Positions 35,284 to 43,312 of a stretch of DNA of 47,406 bases are shown piece by piece. Location: NCBI GenBank assembly GCA_009840115.1, contig VXOJ01000047.1, positions 1 to 47,406 on the forward strand, in the 5' to 3' direction. Position 1 is the stretch's first letter; each line of letters starts with the position of its first letter. The DNA comes from Gemmatimonadales bacterium. GTDB taxonomy: Bacteria; Gemmatimonadota; Gemmatimonadetes; Palauibacterales; Palauibacteraceae. A program made the translations under genes and the position numbers. The notes under the pieces are model-generated. The model saw only the letters and a list, made by a program, of their open reading frames with translations, was not told the DNA's origin and made no database searches.

Positions 35284-35757
35284 CTATCCGCGTCCGAGGC
35301 GGAGGATGATCTCGAACTCCTCCTCCGTCACCGGCATGACCGAGAGTCGCATGCCGCGTTTCATGACATTGATAGCCTCGAGGCCGGCGGTTTCTTTCAT
35401 CATCTGCCGGGTCACCGGCGTTCCGAAGGTCTCCACGTAGCGGAAATCGGGGCACCACCAGCGGGGATTCTCCCGACTGGACTTCGGGTCGAAGTAGCCG
35501 CTTTCGGGGTCGAACTGGGTGGAGTCCGGGTGCGCCGGACCCGCGACTTCCGCCACGCCGTAGACGCCGAGCACTCGAGTGTTGGAATGATAGATGAGGA
35601 TCTTCTCGCCCGGATTCATCCGGTCACGCATGAAGTTCCGGACCTGGTAGTTCCGCACGCCGTCCCATTCCGTCTCGCCGTCCCGGGCGAGGTCGTCGAT
35701 CGAGTACACGTGGGGCTCGGTCTTGGCCAGCCAGTATCCGGTGATTTCGACCGGCAT
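35284..35757 (-). CDS. EVE domain-containing protein (PUA-like fold)
   Basis: A 157-residue protein from ATG 35757, which has GGAAGG six bases upstream; the frame continues upstream to 35895 but that part is not EVE-like. YWLAKTEPHVYSIDDLARDGETEWDGVRNYQVRNFMRDRM (shown partly) and GEKILIYHSNTRVLGVYGVAEV are family signatures. The aromatic residues of the EVE pocket are present. EVE domains have a PUA-related fold and are thought to recognise modified nucleotides; some occur in defence systems, but stand-alone copies like this are widespread in bacteria. No restriction or phage-defence genes lie near, so a defence role is not supported. It is the first gene of the minus-strand run and probably uses the promoter at 35826-35854. 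Confidence 0.92.
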   Translation of the reverse strand: MPVEITGYWLAKTEPHVYSIDDLARDGETEWDGVRNYQVRNFMRDRMNPGEKILIYHSNTRVLGVYGVAEVAGPAHPDSTQFDPESGYFDPKSSRENPRWWCPDFRYVETFGTPVTRQMMKETAGLEAINVMKRGMRLSVMPVTEEEFEIILRLGRG

Positions 35758-35825
35758 GTCATGCCTTCCTTGCTCGTGTCTGCCCGCATCCGGACGGCGC
35801 GCGGAGGTTCCGCACGGATGGGTCG

Positions 35826-35854
35826 AATCTACCGGCGCGGCCGCGCACGGTGAA
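35826..35854 (-). promoter_or_regulatory. Possible sigma-70 promoter for the EVE-lemA-DUF2207 run
   Basis: Read on the minus strand, TTCACC (35854-35849) and TAGATT (35831-35826) are separated by exactly 17 bases. Each matches four of six consensus positions. This would place the transcript start near 35819, about 60 bases before ATG 35757. The TAGATT stretch is A+T-rich in an otherwise G+C-rich region. No convincing promoter was seen for the divergent PhzF gene, although a short T-rich run (TATTTT at 35927-35932) stands out. Confidence 0.4.
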
Positions 35855-35989
35855 CCCCGGGCTCCCGGCGCCGCCGCTGGCCGCCCGCGGCACACTCCTG
35901 CGTCAGCGCCGAGAGCGGCGCGACGCTATTTTGTCTGTACCGCAATGGGGCGCGGCCGCCCTGAGAGTTTCACGTCGCACGGAGAGCGC

Positions 35990-36793
35990 ATGAAGATCCC
36001 GCTGTATCAGCTCGACGCCTTCTCGGACCGGCCCTTCGAGGGCAATCCGGCGGCCGTTTGTCCGCTCGATGCGTGGCTCGACGACGACGTTCTGCAGAAG
36101 ATCGCAGCGGAGAACAACCTCTCCGAGACCGCGTTCTTCGTTCGCGACGACGAGGGCGAGGGGGGCGGGTTCGGGCTCCGCTGGTTCACGCCCCTTTCGG
36201 AGGTCGACCTGTGCGGACACGCGACGCTGGCCTCCGCCTGGGTCATTTTCGAGAGGCTGGCGCCGGGCCGCGAGAGCGTGCGCTTCGAGACGAGAAGCGG
36301 CGAACTCATCGTGGAACGGGGCGATGGGGGCCTCCTCGTGATGGATTTTCCGGCGCGTCCCGCGGTGCCGCGCGAGGCCCCTCGCGCCCTGGTGGAGGGG
36401 CTGGGGGCGGAGCCGGCGGAGGTTCTGGCCTCGGAGCGGGACTATCTCGTCCTCCTCGAGGCCGAGGACGACGTCCGGAAGCTGAAGCCGGATTTCGCCC
36501 GGCTGCGCGGATTGGACCGGCTCGGGATCATCGTGAGCGCGCCGGGCGTGAGCGCGGATTTCGTGTCCCGCTTCTTTGCGCCCAGCGTCGGCGTGCCGGA
36601 AGATCCGGTCACGGGCTCCGCGCACTGCACGCTGGCGCCCTACTGGGCGGAACGGCTCGGTCGCGGCGAGGCGCCGCTCGAGGCGCGGCAGATCAGCGCC
36701 CGCGGCGGTACGCTCATCTGTCGTCACGTCGGGGACCGCGTGACGATCGCCGGCCGCGCGGCGCTCTATCTTTCTGGCGAGATCACGTTGTGA
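35990..36793 (+). CDS. PhzF family isomerase/epimerase-like protein
   Basis: A 267-residue protein of the PhzF/diaminopimelate-epimerase fold. Signatures are YQLDAFSDRPFEGNPAAVCPL at the N-terminus (partly quoted), the catalytic glutamate E46 in NNLSETAFF, CGHATLASAW and the late EDPVTGSAHCTLAPYW. ATG 35990 has GGAGAG three bases upstream; the frame runs upstream to 35723 but overlaps the divergent EVE gene. PhzF from phenazine producers isomerises dihydro-3-hydroxyanthranilate. No other phenazine gene is present, so this is one of the many stand-alone PhzF homologues of unknown substrate. Confidence 0.9.
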   Translation: MKIPLYQLDAFSDRPFEGNPAAVCPLDAWLDDDVLQKIAAENNLSETAFFVRDDEGEGGGFGLRWFTPLSEVDLCGHATLASAWVIFERLAPGRESVRFETRSGELIVERGDGGLLVMDFPARPAVPREAPRALVEGLGAEPAEVLASERDYLVLLEAEDDVRKLKPDFARLRGLDRLGIIVSAPGVSADFVSRFFAPSVGVPEDPVTGSAHCTLAPYWAERLGRGEAPLEARQISARGGTLICRHVGDRVTIAGRAALYLSGEITL

Positions 36794-36890
36794 CAGATTC
36801 CGGCGCGCGGCCGTCTACAGGGTGGCGGATGACGGCGAGCGCGGGTGGGCGATCCGACGGTCGCCACGGAGCAGGGAAGGAGCGGGACAG

Positions 36891-37694
36891 ATGATGATGC
36901 GTACACGGATGCGGAGCCGCTGCATGCTCGGGGCCGGACTCGCCGCGCTGGTGACGCTGGGGGCGCTGGTGCCCGCGGCCGTCGCGGCGCAGGTCCCCGG
37001 CGGCCGCCTACCCGGCCAACCGCCCCGGGAACCCTCTTCGGGCGGAAACGACACGCAGTGGGATCTGGGCGGCACGCTGTCCGTGATGTCGCCGCGGGGG
37101 CAATTCGGTTCGTTCGTCAACGACGGTTTCGGGGGGGCGCTTACGGCCCTGCTCGGCTTCGGGGACTCCCCCGCCTTCCGGGTCCGGTTCGAGGCCGGCT
37201 TCGTCGAATACGGGTCGGAGACGCTTGGCGTCCCCGTATTCGCGGCGACGGACCGGATCCTGACCGACGTCGTCACGCAGAACAACGTCGGGTACCTGGG
37301 ACTCGGCCCCGAGATCCGGCTTCCGTACGGCCCCGTCCAGCCCTACGTGAACGGCTTCGTGGGGCTCGGCTACTTCTTCACCGTCAGCTCCGTCGAGCCC
37401 GGGTGGGATCTCTACCAGACGCTCCATCGCGAATCGCCCTATCAGGGGACGACGGTGAACTTCGACGACGTGCGAGCGGCGTACGGCTTCGGAGGCGGGC
37501 TCGCGATCCCGGTCAGCCGTTCCGCCAAGCCGGTGGTCTTGAAGCTCGAAGCTCAGTACCGGAGGCACGGCCGCACGGAGTATCTCGTGCCCGGGAGCAT
37601 CGTCGAGGACGGCTTCGGCGGGAGTTCGTTCTCGCCCATCGCCTCCGATGTCGACTTTCTGCTCTTCCAGGTGGGGCTGACGTTCAGGGTCTAG
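36891..37694 (+). CDS. Small outer-membrane beta-barrel protein
   Basis: A 267-residue protein with a signal peptide (about 1-33, MRSRCMLGAGLAALVTLGALVPAAVAAQ partly quoted, cleaved near AAQ). A Pro/Gly-rich linker follows, then beta-strands of alternating hydrophobic residues: LGGTLSVMSP, FGGALTALLGFG, FRVRFEAGFVEYG, YVNGFVGLGYFF and FLLFQVGLTFRV. The terminal Val after an FRV strand suggests an outer-membrane barrel of eight or so strands of the OmpA/OmpW-like kind. Start ATG 36891 has AAGGAG seven bases upstream; the earlier ATG at 36822 adds 23 unlikely residues. No enzyme motif is visible. It lies about 100 bases downstream of the PhzF gene and is convergent with the sugar dehydrogenase gene. 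Confidence 0.8.
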   Translation: MMMRTRMRSRCMLGAGLAALVTLGALVPAAVAAQVPGGRLPGQPPREPSSGGNDTQWDLGGTLSVMSPRGQFGSFVNDGFGGALTALLGFGDSPAFRVRFEAGFVEYGSETLGVPVFAATDRILTDVVTQNNVGYLGLGPEIRLPYGPVQPYVNGFVGLGYFFTVSSVEPGWDLYQTLHRESPYQGTTVNFDDVRAAYGFGGGLAIPVSRSAKPVVLKLEAQYRRHGRTEYLVPGSIVEDGFGGSSFSPIASDVDFLLFQVGLTFRV

Positions 37695-37758
37695 CAGCCA
37701 TGGGCGACCAGCGTCGACACGATCCGGCGGCCATCGGCGGACGCGACGCCGCGGGCCG

Positions 37759-38838
37759 CTACGGCTGACGGCGCTCCAGGCGGGAGACGGAGCCGGTGAG
37801 GTTCACGACGTAGAGTTCCCCGGCGCCGTCAACGCCGAAGGACGACACCGCCCCGAGGCTTCCCACGTTCCAGCGTCGCTCGTCCGTCGCCTGTCCGCCG
37901 TCGAACCGGAAGCTCCGCAGAAAGCCGGTGCAGAAATCCGAGTAGAAGTAGTGCCCCGCAATCTCGGGGAGCTGTGAGCCGCGGTAGACGTATCCTCCGG
38001 TCACCGAGCAGACGTTGCCGTCGTGGATGTACTCGACGACGGGCAGCGTGAGACCCGACATGTCGCACCCGGAACTCTGGTAACAGGCGGACCCTTCCAT
38101 CGTGCTCCAGCCGTAGTTCACGCCCGCCTCGCCCGCCGGCACCGCGTTGATCTCCTCGCGTTCGTTCTGGCCCACGTCCGCGACGTAGAGGACGTTCCCC
38201 GCGAAGTCGAAGGTCGAGCGCCACGGATTCCGGACGCCGATGGCCCAGATCTCGCCCCGCGCACCCTCTTCTCCGACGAACGGGTTGTCGTCCGGGATCG
38301 CGTACGGGTCGCCTCCGTCCACGTCGATGCGGAGGATCGAACCGTGCAGCGTCTCCGGATTCTGGCCGTTGCCGAACGGATCGCCCGCCCCGCCCTCGTC
38401 GCCGAGGAAGATGTACAGCATCCCGTCGGGCCCGAACTGCAGCATGCCGCCGTTGTGGTTCTGCCGGCGCTGGGTGAGCGCGAGGATCCGCTTCGCCGAG
38501 CCCGGGTCGAGGCGGTCGGGGTCCCCCGAGACGGTGTAGCGCTCGACCACCGTGTCGTCCCCCGTGTCGGTGTAGTAGACGAAGACCTGTCCGTTGTCCG
38601 CGTACCGCGGGTGGAAGGCCATCGTGAGGAGCCCGCCCTCGGGTGCCGTGCCCACGCGGCCCGAGAGGTCGAGGAAGGGATCATCGAGGAGCCGCCCGTC
38701 CGCGCTCGCGATGCGGATGCGGCCCGTCTGCTCCACGACGAAGAGTCTCGCGTCGCCCGGTGGAGCGGGGGAGGGGCCCGTGCCATCCGAGCATCCCCAG
38801 CTCGCCACCCCTGCCAGGAGCGCGAGCGTCCGCACCAC
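37759..38838 (-). CDS. PQQ-dependent aldose sugar dehydrogenase-like six-bladed beta-propeller (lipoprotein)
   Basis: A 359-residue protein. A short hydrophobic start ends at SWGC (about residue 16), followed by SDGTGPSPAP, which reads as a lipoprotein leader and linker. The propeller shows LTMAFHPRYADNG, VFVYYTD, QNHNGGMLQFGPDGMLYIFLGDEG, LRIDVDGGDPYAIPDDNP and WAIGVRNPWRSTFD. These are the soluble glucose/aldose dehydrogenase (GSDH) signatures, with the histidine and aspartate of the PQQ pocket in the NHNGG and FGPDG region. Four cysteines (SACYQSSGC, NVCS, DFC) probably form disulfides. It would oxidise sugars or alcohols in the periplasm. The frame runs open to 40206, but that part is a shadow of the upstream gene; GTG 38838 or 38835 is the likely start, with no clear Shine-Dalgarno. 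No pqq synthesis genes are visible. Confidence 0.85.
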   Translation of the reverse strand: MVRTLALLAGVASWGCSDGTGPSPAPPGDARLFVVEQTGRIRIASADGRLLDDPFLDLSGRVGTAPEGGLLTMAFHPRYADNGQVFVYYTDTGDDTVVERYTVSGDPDRLDPGSAKRILALTQRRQNHNGGMLQFGPDGMLYIFLGDEGGAGDPFGNGQNPETLHGSILRIDVDGGDPYAIPDDNPFVGEEGARGEIWAIGVRNPWRSTFDFAGNVLYVADVGQNEREEINAVPAGEAGVNYGWSTMEGSACYQSSGCDMSGLTLPVVEYIHDGNVCSVTGGYVYRGSQLPEIAGHYFYSDFCTGFLRSFRFDGGQATDERRWNVGSLGAVSSFGVDGAGELYVVNLTGSVSRLERRQP

Positions 38839-38879
38839 CGGCGGCCGGCCAGCCGGCGCGGACGGGTGACCCGAGCGTC

Positions 38880-41348
38880 TCAGGGCACCAGTTCCGGACG
38901 GCGGTACCGGAGGAAGAACACGCCCTCCTTGCCGCTGGACACGACGATCGTCCCACTGGCGAAGAACGGGTAGTTCGACCACGAGCCGTCGAAGGTGACG
39001 GACTCGTCCCACGGCACCGTGTCGAAGAAGCCGACCTCGCGCGGATTCTCGCGGTCGCTGATGTCGAGCACGCGCAGCCCGCTCACGTAGTTCGACTGGT
39101 ACATGAGGTCGCCGACGATGTAGAGGTTGTGGTCGATCGTGAACGTCTCCCCGAAGTGTTCCTTGACGAGGATCGGATCGTCGAGGTCCGAGACATCCCA
39201 GATGAGCGTGCGGCTCGCCTCCATGTCGGGTTCCGTTCCGGTCTGCTGTGCCTGGCCTACCGAAGCCATCTCGTCGAGTTCGTCGTTCTGGTAGAAGTAG
39301 CGGTGGTCCTCGGTGAGCCAGCCCTGGTGCGTGTAGGCGACGGCGGGGTAATCGGCGGTCGAGAGCGTGACGGGGTTGTCCCTGTCCGTGACGTCCGCGA
39401 TCACGACCGCCGTCTCGTTGGCCTTGAGGCAGATCTCCTTCCCGACGTGTTCGGCGTCCGGGCCGCGGTAGTTCACGCACTGCGCGTCGTGCGTGTATCC
39501 GGTCGCCCCTCGACCCGTGCCGGCTTCGGCGTGGCACCCCAGGAAGCTCGGCGCCTTCGGATCGCTGACGTCGATCATGTGCAGCCCGCCGCCGCACGTC
39601 TCGCCGCCGCCGCTCGAACCGACGGCGTACGCGGTCGCGGTCTCCTCGTTGATGACCACGTTGTGGGCGCTCGCGATGCCCTCGTACACCGTGTCGGGGT
39701 CGAACTCGACCGGGCTCCCCCCGGCATCCCGGAGCCGCGTGAGGTCGAACACCTGCATCCCGTGCTCGCCCGCATTGTCCGCCACGACGAAGGCGTGGTC
39801 CGCATGGACCTTGATGTCGCGCCACGACTGGGTCAGCGACCCGGGGGTCTTCGGCAGGCTGCCCAGGTAGACGGGCGCCGCGGGGTTGGAGATGTCGATG
39901 AACGCCGTGCCGTCCGTGCGGCCGACGATCGCGTACTCGCGCCCCGTCTGCGGGTCCGTCCATCCCCAGACGTCGTTCGTCTCGATGCCGCGGTCGGTGC
40001 CCCCGATCGCGTCGAGGGGCAGGAACGAGAGCACGTCCACCTGATCGCACGTGAACTGGTCGGCCATCCCGTCCTCGCCGCAGCCCACCTCGGAGAGCGC
40101 CGTCAGGGGGCGCCGTTCCTCCGGGATGAAGATCTTCGCCGTTTCGGCCCATGTGCCATCCCGGTTCTCGAACACGATGGCCGAACCGAGCGACGCATCG
40201 TCCCACGGCTGCCCCACGACCGCCATGTCGCCGGAGGCGGAGATCGAGAGACCGAAGCCGTCTCCCGCATCCGTTCCGGGGCCCGCGCCGATGCGGGTCG
40301 CCGAGCCGAAATCCGCGGCCGCGGGATCCCGTGAGAACGCGTAGATCGCGCCGAACCGGCCCGCGCCCGGAGCCGCGATCCAGAGTTCGTCGTCACGCGC
40401 CGTGATGGTCGCACCGAAGTAGTCGCCGGGCTGACGGTGGAAGGCCGACAGCGATCCCTGCCGCACCCAGTCGCCGGATGGGCGACGCACATAGTTGAGG
40501 ACCGTCCCCGCCCCGTCGTAGGCGCCCGGCAGCCCGAGAAGCGCGTGGGAGCCGTTGATGCCGACCGCGAGGACCGGGGCGCGATTCGCCACGACCGCCG
40601 CTGCCGGCTGCCTCTCGTCGCCCTCGTGGCCGAGCCGTCCCTCCTGCACCCAGTCGCCCTCGGAATTCCGCCCGAACACGTACGCGGCCCCGGGCAGTTG
40701 CGGCCCGGCAAAAGCGCCCACGATCACGCGTTCGCCATCGGTGTGGGCGCCCCAACCGAAGAACTCCTGCTGCGGATCCGGGTCGGCGGAAGTCAGTATC
40801 CCGTCCTCGATCCACTCCCCATCCTCGCCGCGCGTGAAGACCCAGGCCCCGCCGGTGTCCTGATAACCCAGCGCGGTCACGACAAGGAGGTCGCCCGCGA
40901 CCGATGCGAAACGGCCGAAGGACACGCCGGGCGGCGCACTCTCCGGCCGGAGGTGGCGTTCGAACTCCCAGCCGCTCCCGGTGCGCCGGAAGATGAGCAC
41001 GCTGCCGTCGCTCTGGCCATCGCCATTCGCGTCGAGAGCCGTGGCTCCTACGAGCAGGCGATCGCCATCGGCGACCACGAAGCGGCCGAAGAAGTCCGCG
41101 CCCCCGCCCTCCGGCGCACGGAGAGTGGCGGTGCGCTCCCAGTCATCGCCGCTCCGCTCGTAGACGTAGAGGCTGCGGGGAGCGGAAGTCGCCGGATTCT
41201 GCGGGTCCGCATCCGGGTCGATCGCCTCGCTGACGACGATGGTCCCGTTGGCAAGCACGACGGTGCCCCCGAACTCCTGCGCCGTCGCGCCCTCGGCGAG
41301 GAACAGGCCAACTGCGACGAAGGCGGCGAAGGTCAAAGTCTTTTTCAT
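38880..41348 (-). CDS. Choice-of-anchor B family secreted protein (copy 1)
   Basis: An 822-residue secreted protein with a clean signal peptide (MKKTLTFAAFVAVGLFLAEG, then ATAQ). Residues about 30-410 are FG-GAP/integrin-like propeller repeats such as LYVYERSGDDW, ADFFGRFVVADGDRLLVGA and GDYFGATITARDDELWIAAPG. Residues about 420-822 form the choice-of-anchor B region with LVIVD-type strands: NDVWGWTDPQTGREYAIVG, SSGGGETCGGGLHMIDVS and IDHNLYIVGDLMYQSNY. Several cysteines there may be paired. The family normally carries a variable C-terminal anchor; here the protein ends at PELVP with none. ATG 41348 has a gggag Shine-Dalgarno; the open frame upstream is a shadow of the FG-GAP gene. A paralogue lies at 44419-46806. 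Function unknown. Confidence 0.88.
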   Translation of the reverse strand: MKKTLTFAAFVAVGLFLAEGATAQEFGGTVVLANGTIVVSEAIDPDADPQNPATSAPRSLYVYERSGDDWERTATLRAPEGGGADFFGRFVVADGDRLLVGATALDANGDGQSDGSVLIFRRTGSGWEFERHLRPESAPPGVSFGRFASVAGDLLVVTALGYQDTGGAWVFTRGEDGEWIEDGILTSADPDPQQEFFGWGAHTDGERVIVGAFAGPQLPGAAYVFGRNSEGDWVQEGRLGHEGDERQPAAAVVANRAPVLAVGINGSHALLGLPGAYDGAGTVLNYVRRPSGDWVRQGSLSAFHRQPGDYFGATITARDDELWIAAPGAGRFGAIYAFSRDPAAADFGSATRIGAGPGTDAGDGFGLSISASGDMAVVGQPWDDASLGSAIVFENRDGTWAETAKIFIPEERRPLTALSEVGCGEDGMADQFTCDQVDVLSFLPLDAIGGTDRGIETNDVWGWTDPQTGREYAIVGRTDGTAFIDISNPAAPVYLGSLPKTPGSLTQSWRDIKVHADHAFVVADNAGEHGMQVFDLTRLRDAGGSPVEFDPDTVYEGIASAHNVVINEETATAYAVGSSGGGETCGGGLHMIDVSDPKAPSFLGCHAEAGTGRGATGYTHDAQCVNYRGPDAEHVGKEICLKANETAVVIADVTDRDNPVTLSTADYPAVAYTHQGWLTEDHRYFYQNDELDEMASVGQAQQTGTEPDMEASRTLIWDVSDLDDPILVKEHFGETFTIDHNLYIVGDLMYQSNYVSGLRVLDISDRENPREVGFFDTVPWDESVTFDGSWSNYPFFASGTIVVSSGKEGVFFLRYRRPELVP

Positions 41349-41376
41349 TCGAATCACTCCCTGTATTCCCACAACA

Positions 41377-43299
41377 CTAGCGTCTCTCGAAGTAGTACAA
41401 GCCACCCCCCTGGGTGCCCACGACGAGGTCGAGATCGCCGTCCCCGTCCAGGTCCCCGAACTCCGGCGTCGCGAACAGCGGCAGGTCCTCGGCGGAGGGG
41501 AACCCGCCGTCGGCCTCGACGAAGTTCGGGATCGCGGGACTCCCATCGTTTCGGAAGTAGCGGATGCCGTCGGATTCGGTGCCGACGATGAGGTCGAGGT
41601 CGCCGTCTCCGTCATGGTCGAGGAGCTTGGGGAAGCTCCGCCGGCCGATGTCGATCTCTCCGTATTCGTCGCTCACGAATTCGAAGCTCGGTTCGGAAGC
41701 GGAGCCGACGTTCTCATAGTAGTTCAGGGCCCCGGAGGACTCCCCGATCATGAGGTCGAGATCTCCATCCCCGTCCAGGTCGCCGAGCGCGGGCGTCGCG
41801 TTGCTCCCGCGCGTGATCTCGACGAACGCCGAGTCCACCAGTGTGAGGCGGGGTTCCATGGCCGACCCCTCGTTCCGCACGTAGCGGATCTCGTCGCGCC
41901 AGGTGCCGAGCAGCAGGTCGAGGTCGCCGTCCGCGTCCAGGTCGCCGAAGGCCGGCGCGTTGTGGTAGGCGCCCGGCAGTTCGAACTCGCCGGTGCGGCG
42001 GAAGACCGGTTCCGTCCCGCTCCCCTCGTTCTCGAACAGGAAGACGCGCGAGTTCGACAGGTCCCCGGGGTCGATCTTGTTGCCGAGCAGGAGGTCGAGG
42101 TCGCCGTCGCCGTCGAGATCCACGAGGGAGGCCACGCTCTCGCTCCCCACATCGATCTGCGAGATGAACCGCCGCGTCCGAAGCTCGAAGCCGCCGTCGG
42201 ACTCCTGCGAGAAGAGCATGAGGTTGTCGGCCGTCGTCGTGTTCGCGTTGTACGCGCCGCCGAGCACGCCCATGAGCAGGTCGAGGTCGCCGTCGCCGTC
42301 GTAGTCGCCGAAGGTCGGAGCGTTGTAGCCGCTCGTCCGGATCGGGTCGTCGAGGGGGAAGGGGCGCGGTTCCACGCGGAGGTTCGGAGCCTCGCACGAG
42401 CCCGCGTTCTCGATCAGGAGGAGCCCGGCCTCGAAGAAGTCGCCCCAGAACATGTCCGTATCGCCGTCCGCGTCGTAGTCGGCGAGCGCCATCGTGTTCG
42501 CGCCGTGCAGGGTGGGGAAGGACCCGCCCCCGTCCGGCCCGTCAAAGGGCGGCACGCCCCCGGCGGCCGCCGGGTCGGCGACGATCTCGATGTCCTCGAA
42601 ACGGTCCGTGATGTGCCGGAAGGGCGAGGCGTTCGCGCCGATTGCGCCCGTCGCCTCGTAGCGCGTGACCGTCCCCACGAGGCGACCGATGAAGAGGTCG
42701 AGGCGCCCGTCGCAATCGATGTCCGCCGCGTTGGGGATGTTCTGGCGGTCCGAGAAGATCGCCTCCCCGCGCGTTTCGCGAAGGGTGTCCGCGATGAGTT
42801 CGAATACGGCCCCGCCCGCCGTACCGGTGTTCCGGTAGAGCTTCATGTAGCTGAAGGGGGACTCCGCGAGGAGGTCCCGGTCTCCGTCCGCGTCGACATC
42901 CACGAAGCGGAACCACTCCCCGACCTCGAGGTCCGAGTACGCCTCCGGCCGCCAGGTGTGGCGCCGTCCGCCCGGCGTGTCCTCGCGCTCGAAGAACATC
43001 AGGCGGTTCGTCGTCTCCTGCACGAAGAGGTCGAGGTCGCCATCTCCGTCGATGTCCACCCACTGCGGGCGGGGCACGTTGAAGCCGCCGAGGAAGGGGA
43101 TTTCGTACGCGTTTCCGGATTCGTCGAACACCGGAAAGGGGGTGACGGCGCGGACGAAGCCGGGTTCGCCTCCCGCCGCGCGCTCCGGCGACAACTCCCC
43201 CGGACCGGCGCCGCTCGATGCGCATCCCGCCGCGAGGAGCGCAGCGGTCAGCGCTCCCGGCGCGACCCGCCGGCTGCGGGGCCCGGCCATGCGGCTCAC
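41377..43299 (-). CDS. FG-GAP/VCBS-repeat lipoprotein with ten calcium-binding-type repeats
   Basis: A 640-residue protein. The leader ends in LLAAGC, a lipobox at about residue 26, followed by ASSG and a Pro/Glu-rich linker. Ten repeats with Dx[DN]xDGxxDL-type loops follow: DIDGDGDLDLF, DVDADGDRDLL, DIDCDGRLDLF, DYDADGDTDMF, DYDGDGDLDLL, then DLDGDGDLDL and four more. Each precedes a strand such as LLGTWRDEIRYVRNEGS. This is the integrin-alpha-like calcium-binding propeller. One loop (DIDCDGRLD) has a Cys and lacks one acidic residue. Probably surface- or periplasm-exposed adhesion or binding; no catalytic motif. GTG 43299 is listed; ATG 43290 is an equally possible start. It lies 28 bases upstream of copy 1 of the choice-of-anchor B gene. 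Confidence 0.88.
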   Translation of the reverse strand: MSRMAGPRSRRVAPGALTAALLAAGCASSGAGPGELSPERAAGGEPGFVRAVTPFPVFDESGNAYEIPFLGGFNVPRPQWVDIDGDGDLDLFVQETTNRLMFFEREDTPGGRRHTWRPEAYSDLEVGEWFRFVDVDADGDRDLLAESPFSYMKLYRNTGTAGGAVFELIADTLRETRGEAIFSDRQNIPNAADIDCDGRLDLFIGRLVGTVTRYEATGAIGANASPFRHITDRFEDIEIVADPAAAGGVPPFDGPDGGGSFPTLHGANTMALADYDADGDTDMFWGDFFEAGLLLIENAGSCEAPNLRVEPRPFPLDDPIRTSGYNAPTFGDYDGDGDLDLLMGVLGGAYNANTTTADNLMLFSQESDGGFELRTRRFISQIDVGSESVASLVDLDGDGDLDLLLGNKIDPGDLSNSRVFLFENEGSGTEPVFRRTGEFELPGAYHNAPAFGDLDADGDLDLLLGTWRDEIRYVRNEGSAMEPRLTLVDSAFVEITRGSNATPALGDLDGDGDLDLMIGESSGALNYYENVGSASEPSFEFVSDEYGEIDIGRRSFPKLLDHDGDGDLDLIVGTESDGIRYFRNDGSPAIPNFVEADGGFPSAEDLPLFATPEFGDLDGDGDLDLVVGTQGGGLYYFERR

Positions 43300-43312
43300 G
43301 TCGCCGGCGCCC

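Noticed and set aside
35284..35757. EVE domain as part of an anti-phage system
   Set aside because: Neighbours are lemA and DUF2207, not restriction, Argonaute or toxin genes; stand-alone EVE proteins are common.
35990..36793. PhzF homologue as evidence of phenazine synthesis
   Set aside because: No other phz gene is present, and isolated PhzF-fold proteins are widespread.
38840..40206. Upstream extension of the sugar dehydrogenase frame
   Set aside because: It runs through choice-of-anchor B copy 1 and is Arg/Gly-rich; the lipoprotein leader at 38838 marks the true start.
41400..43100. Recurring short DNA string (like aggtcgaggtcgccgtc) suggesting a repeat array
   Set aside because: The copies are unevenly spaced and in frame with the Asp-Gly-Asp-Leu-Asp loops of the FG-GAP protein; no uniform spacers, so not CRISPR.
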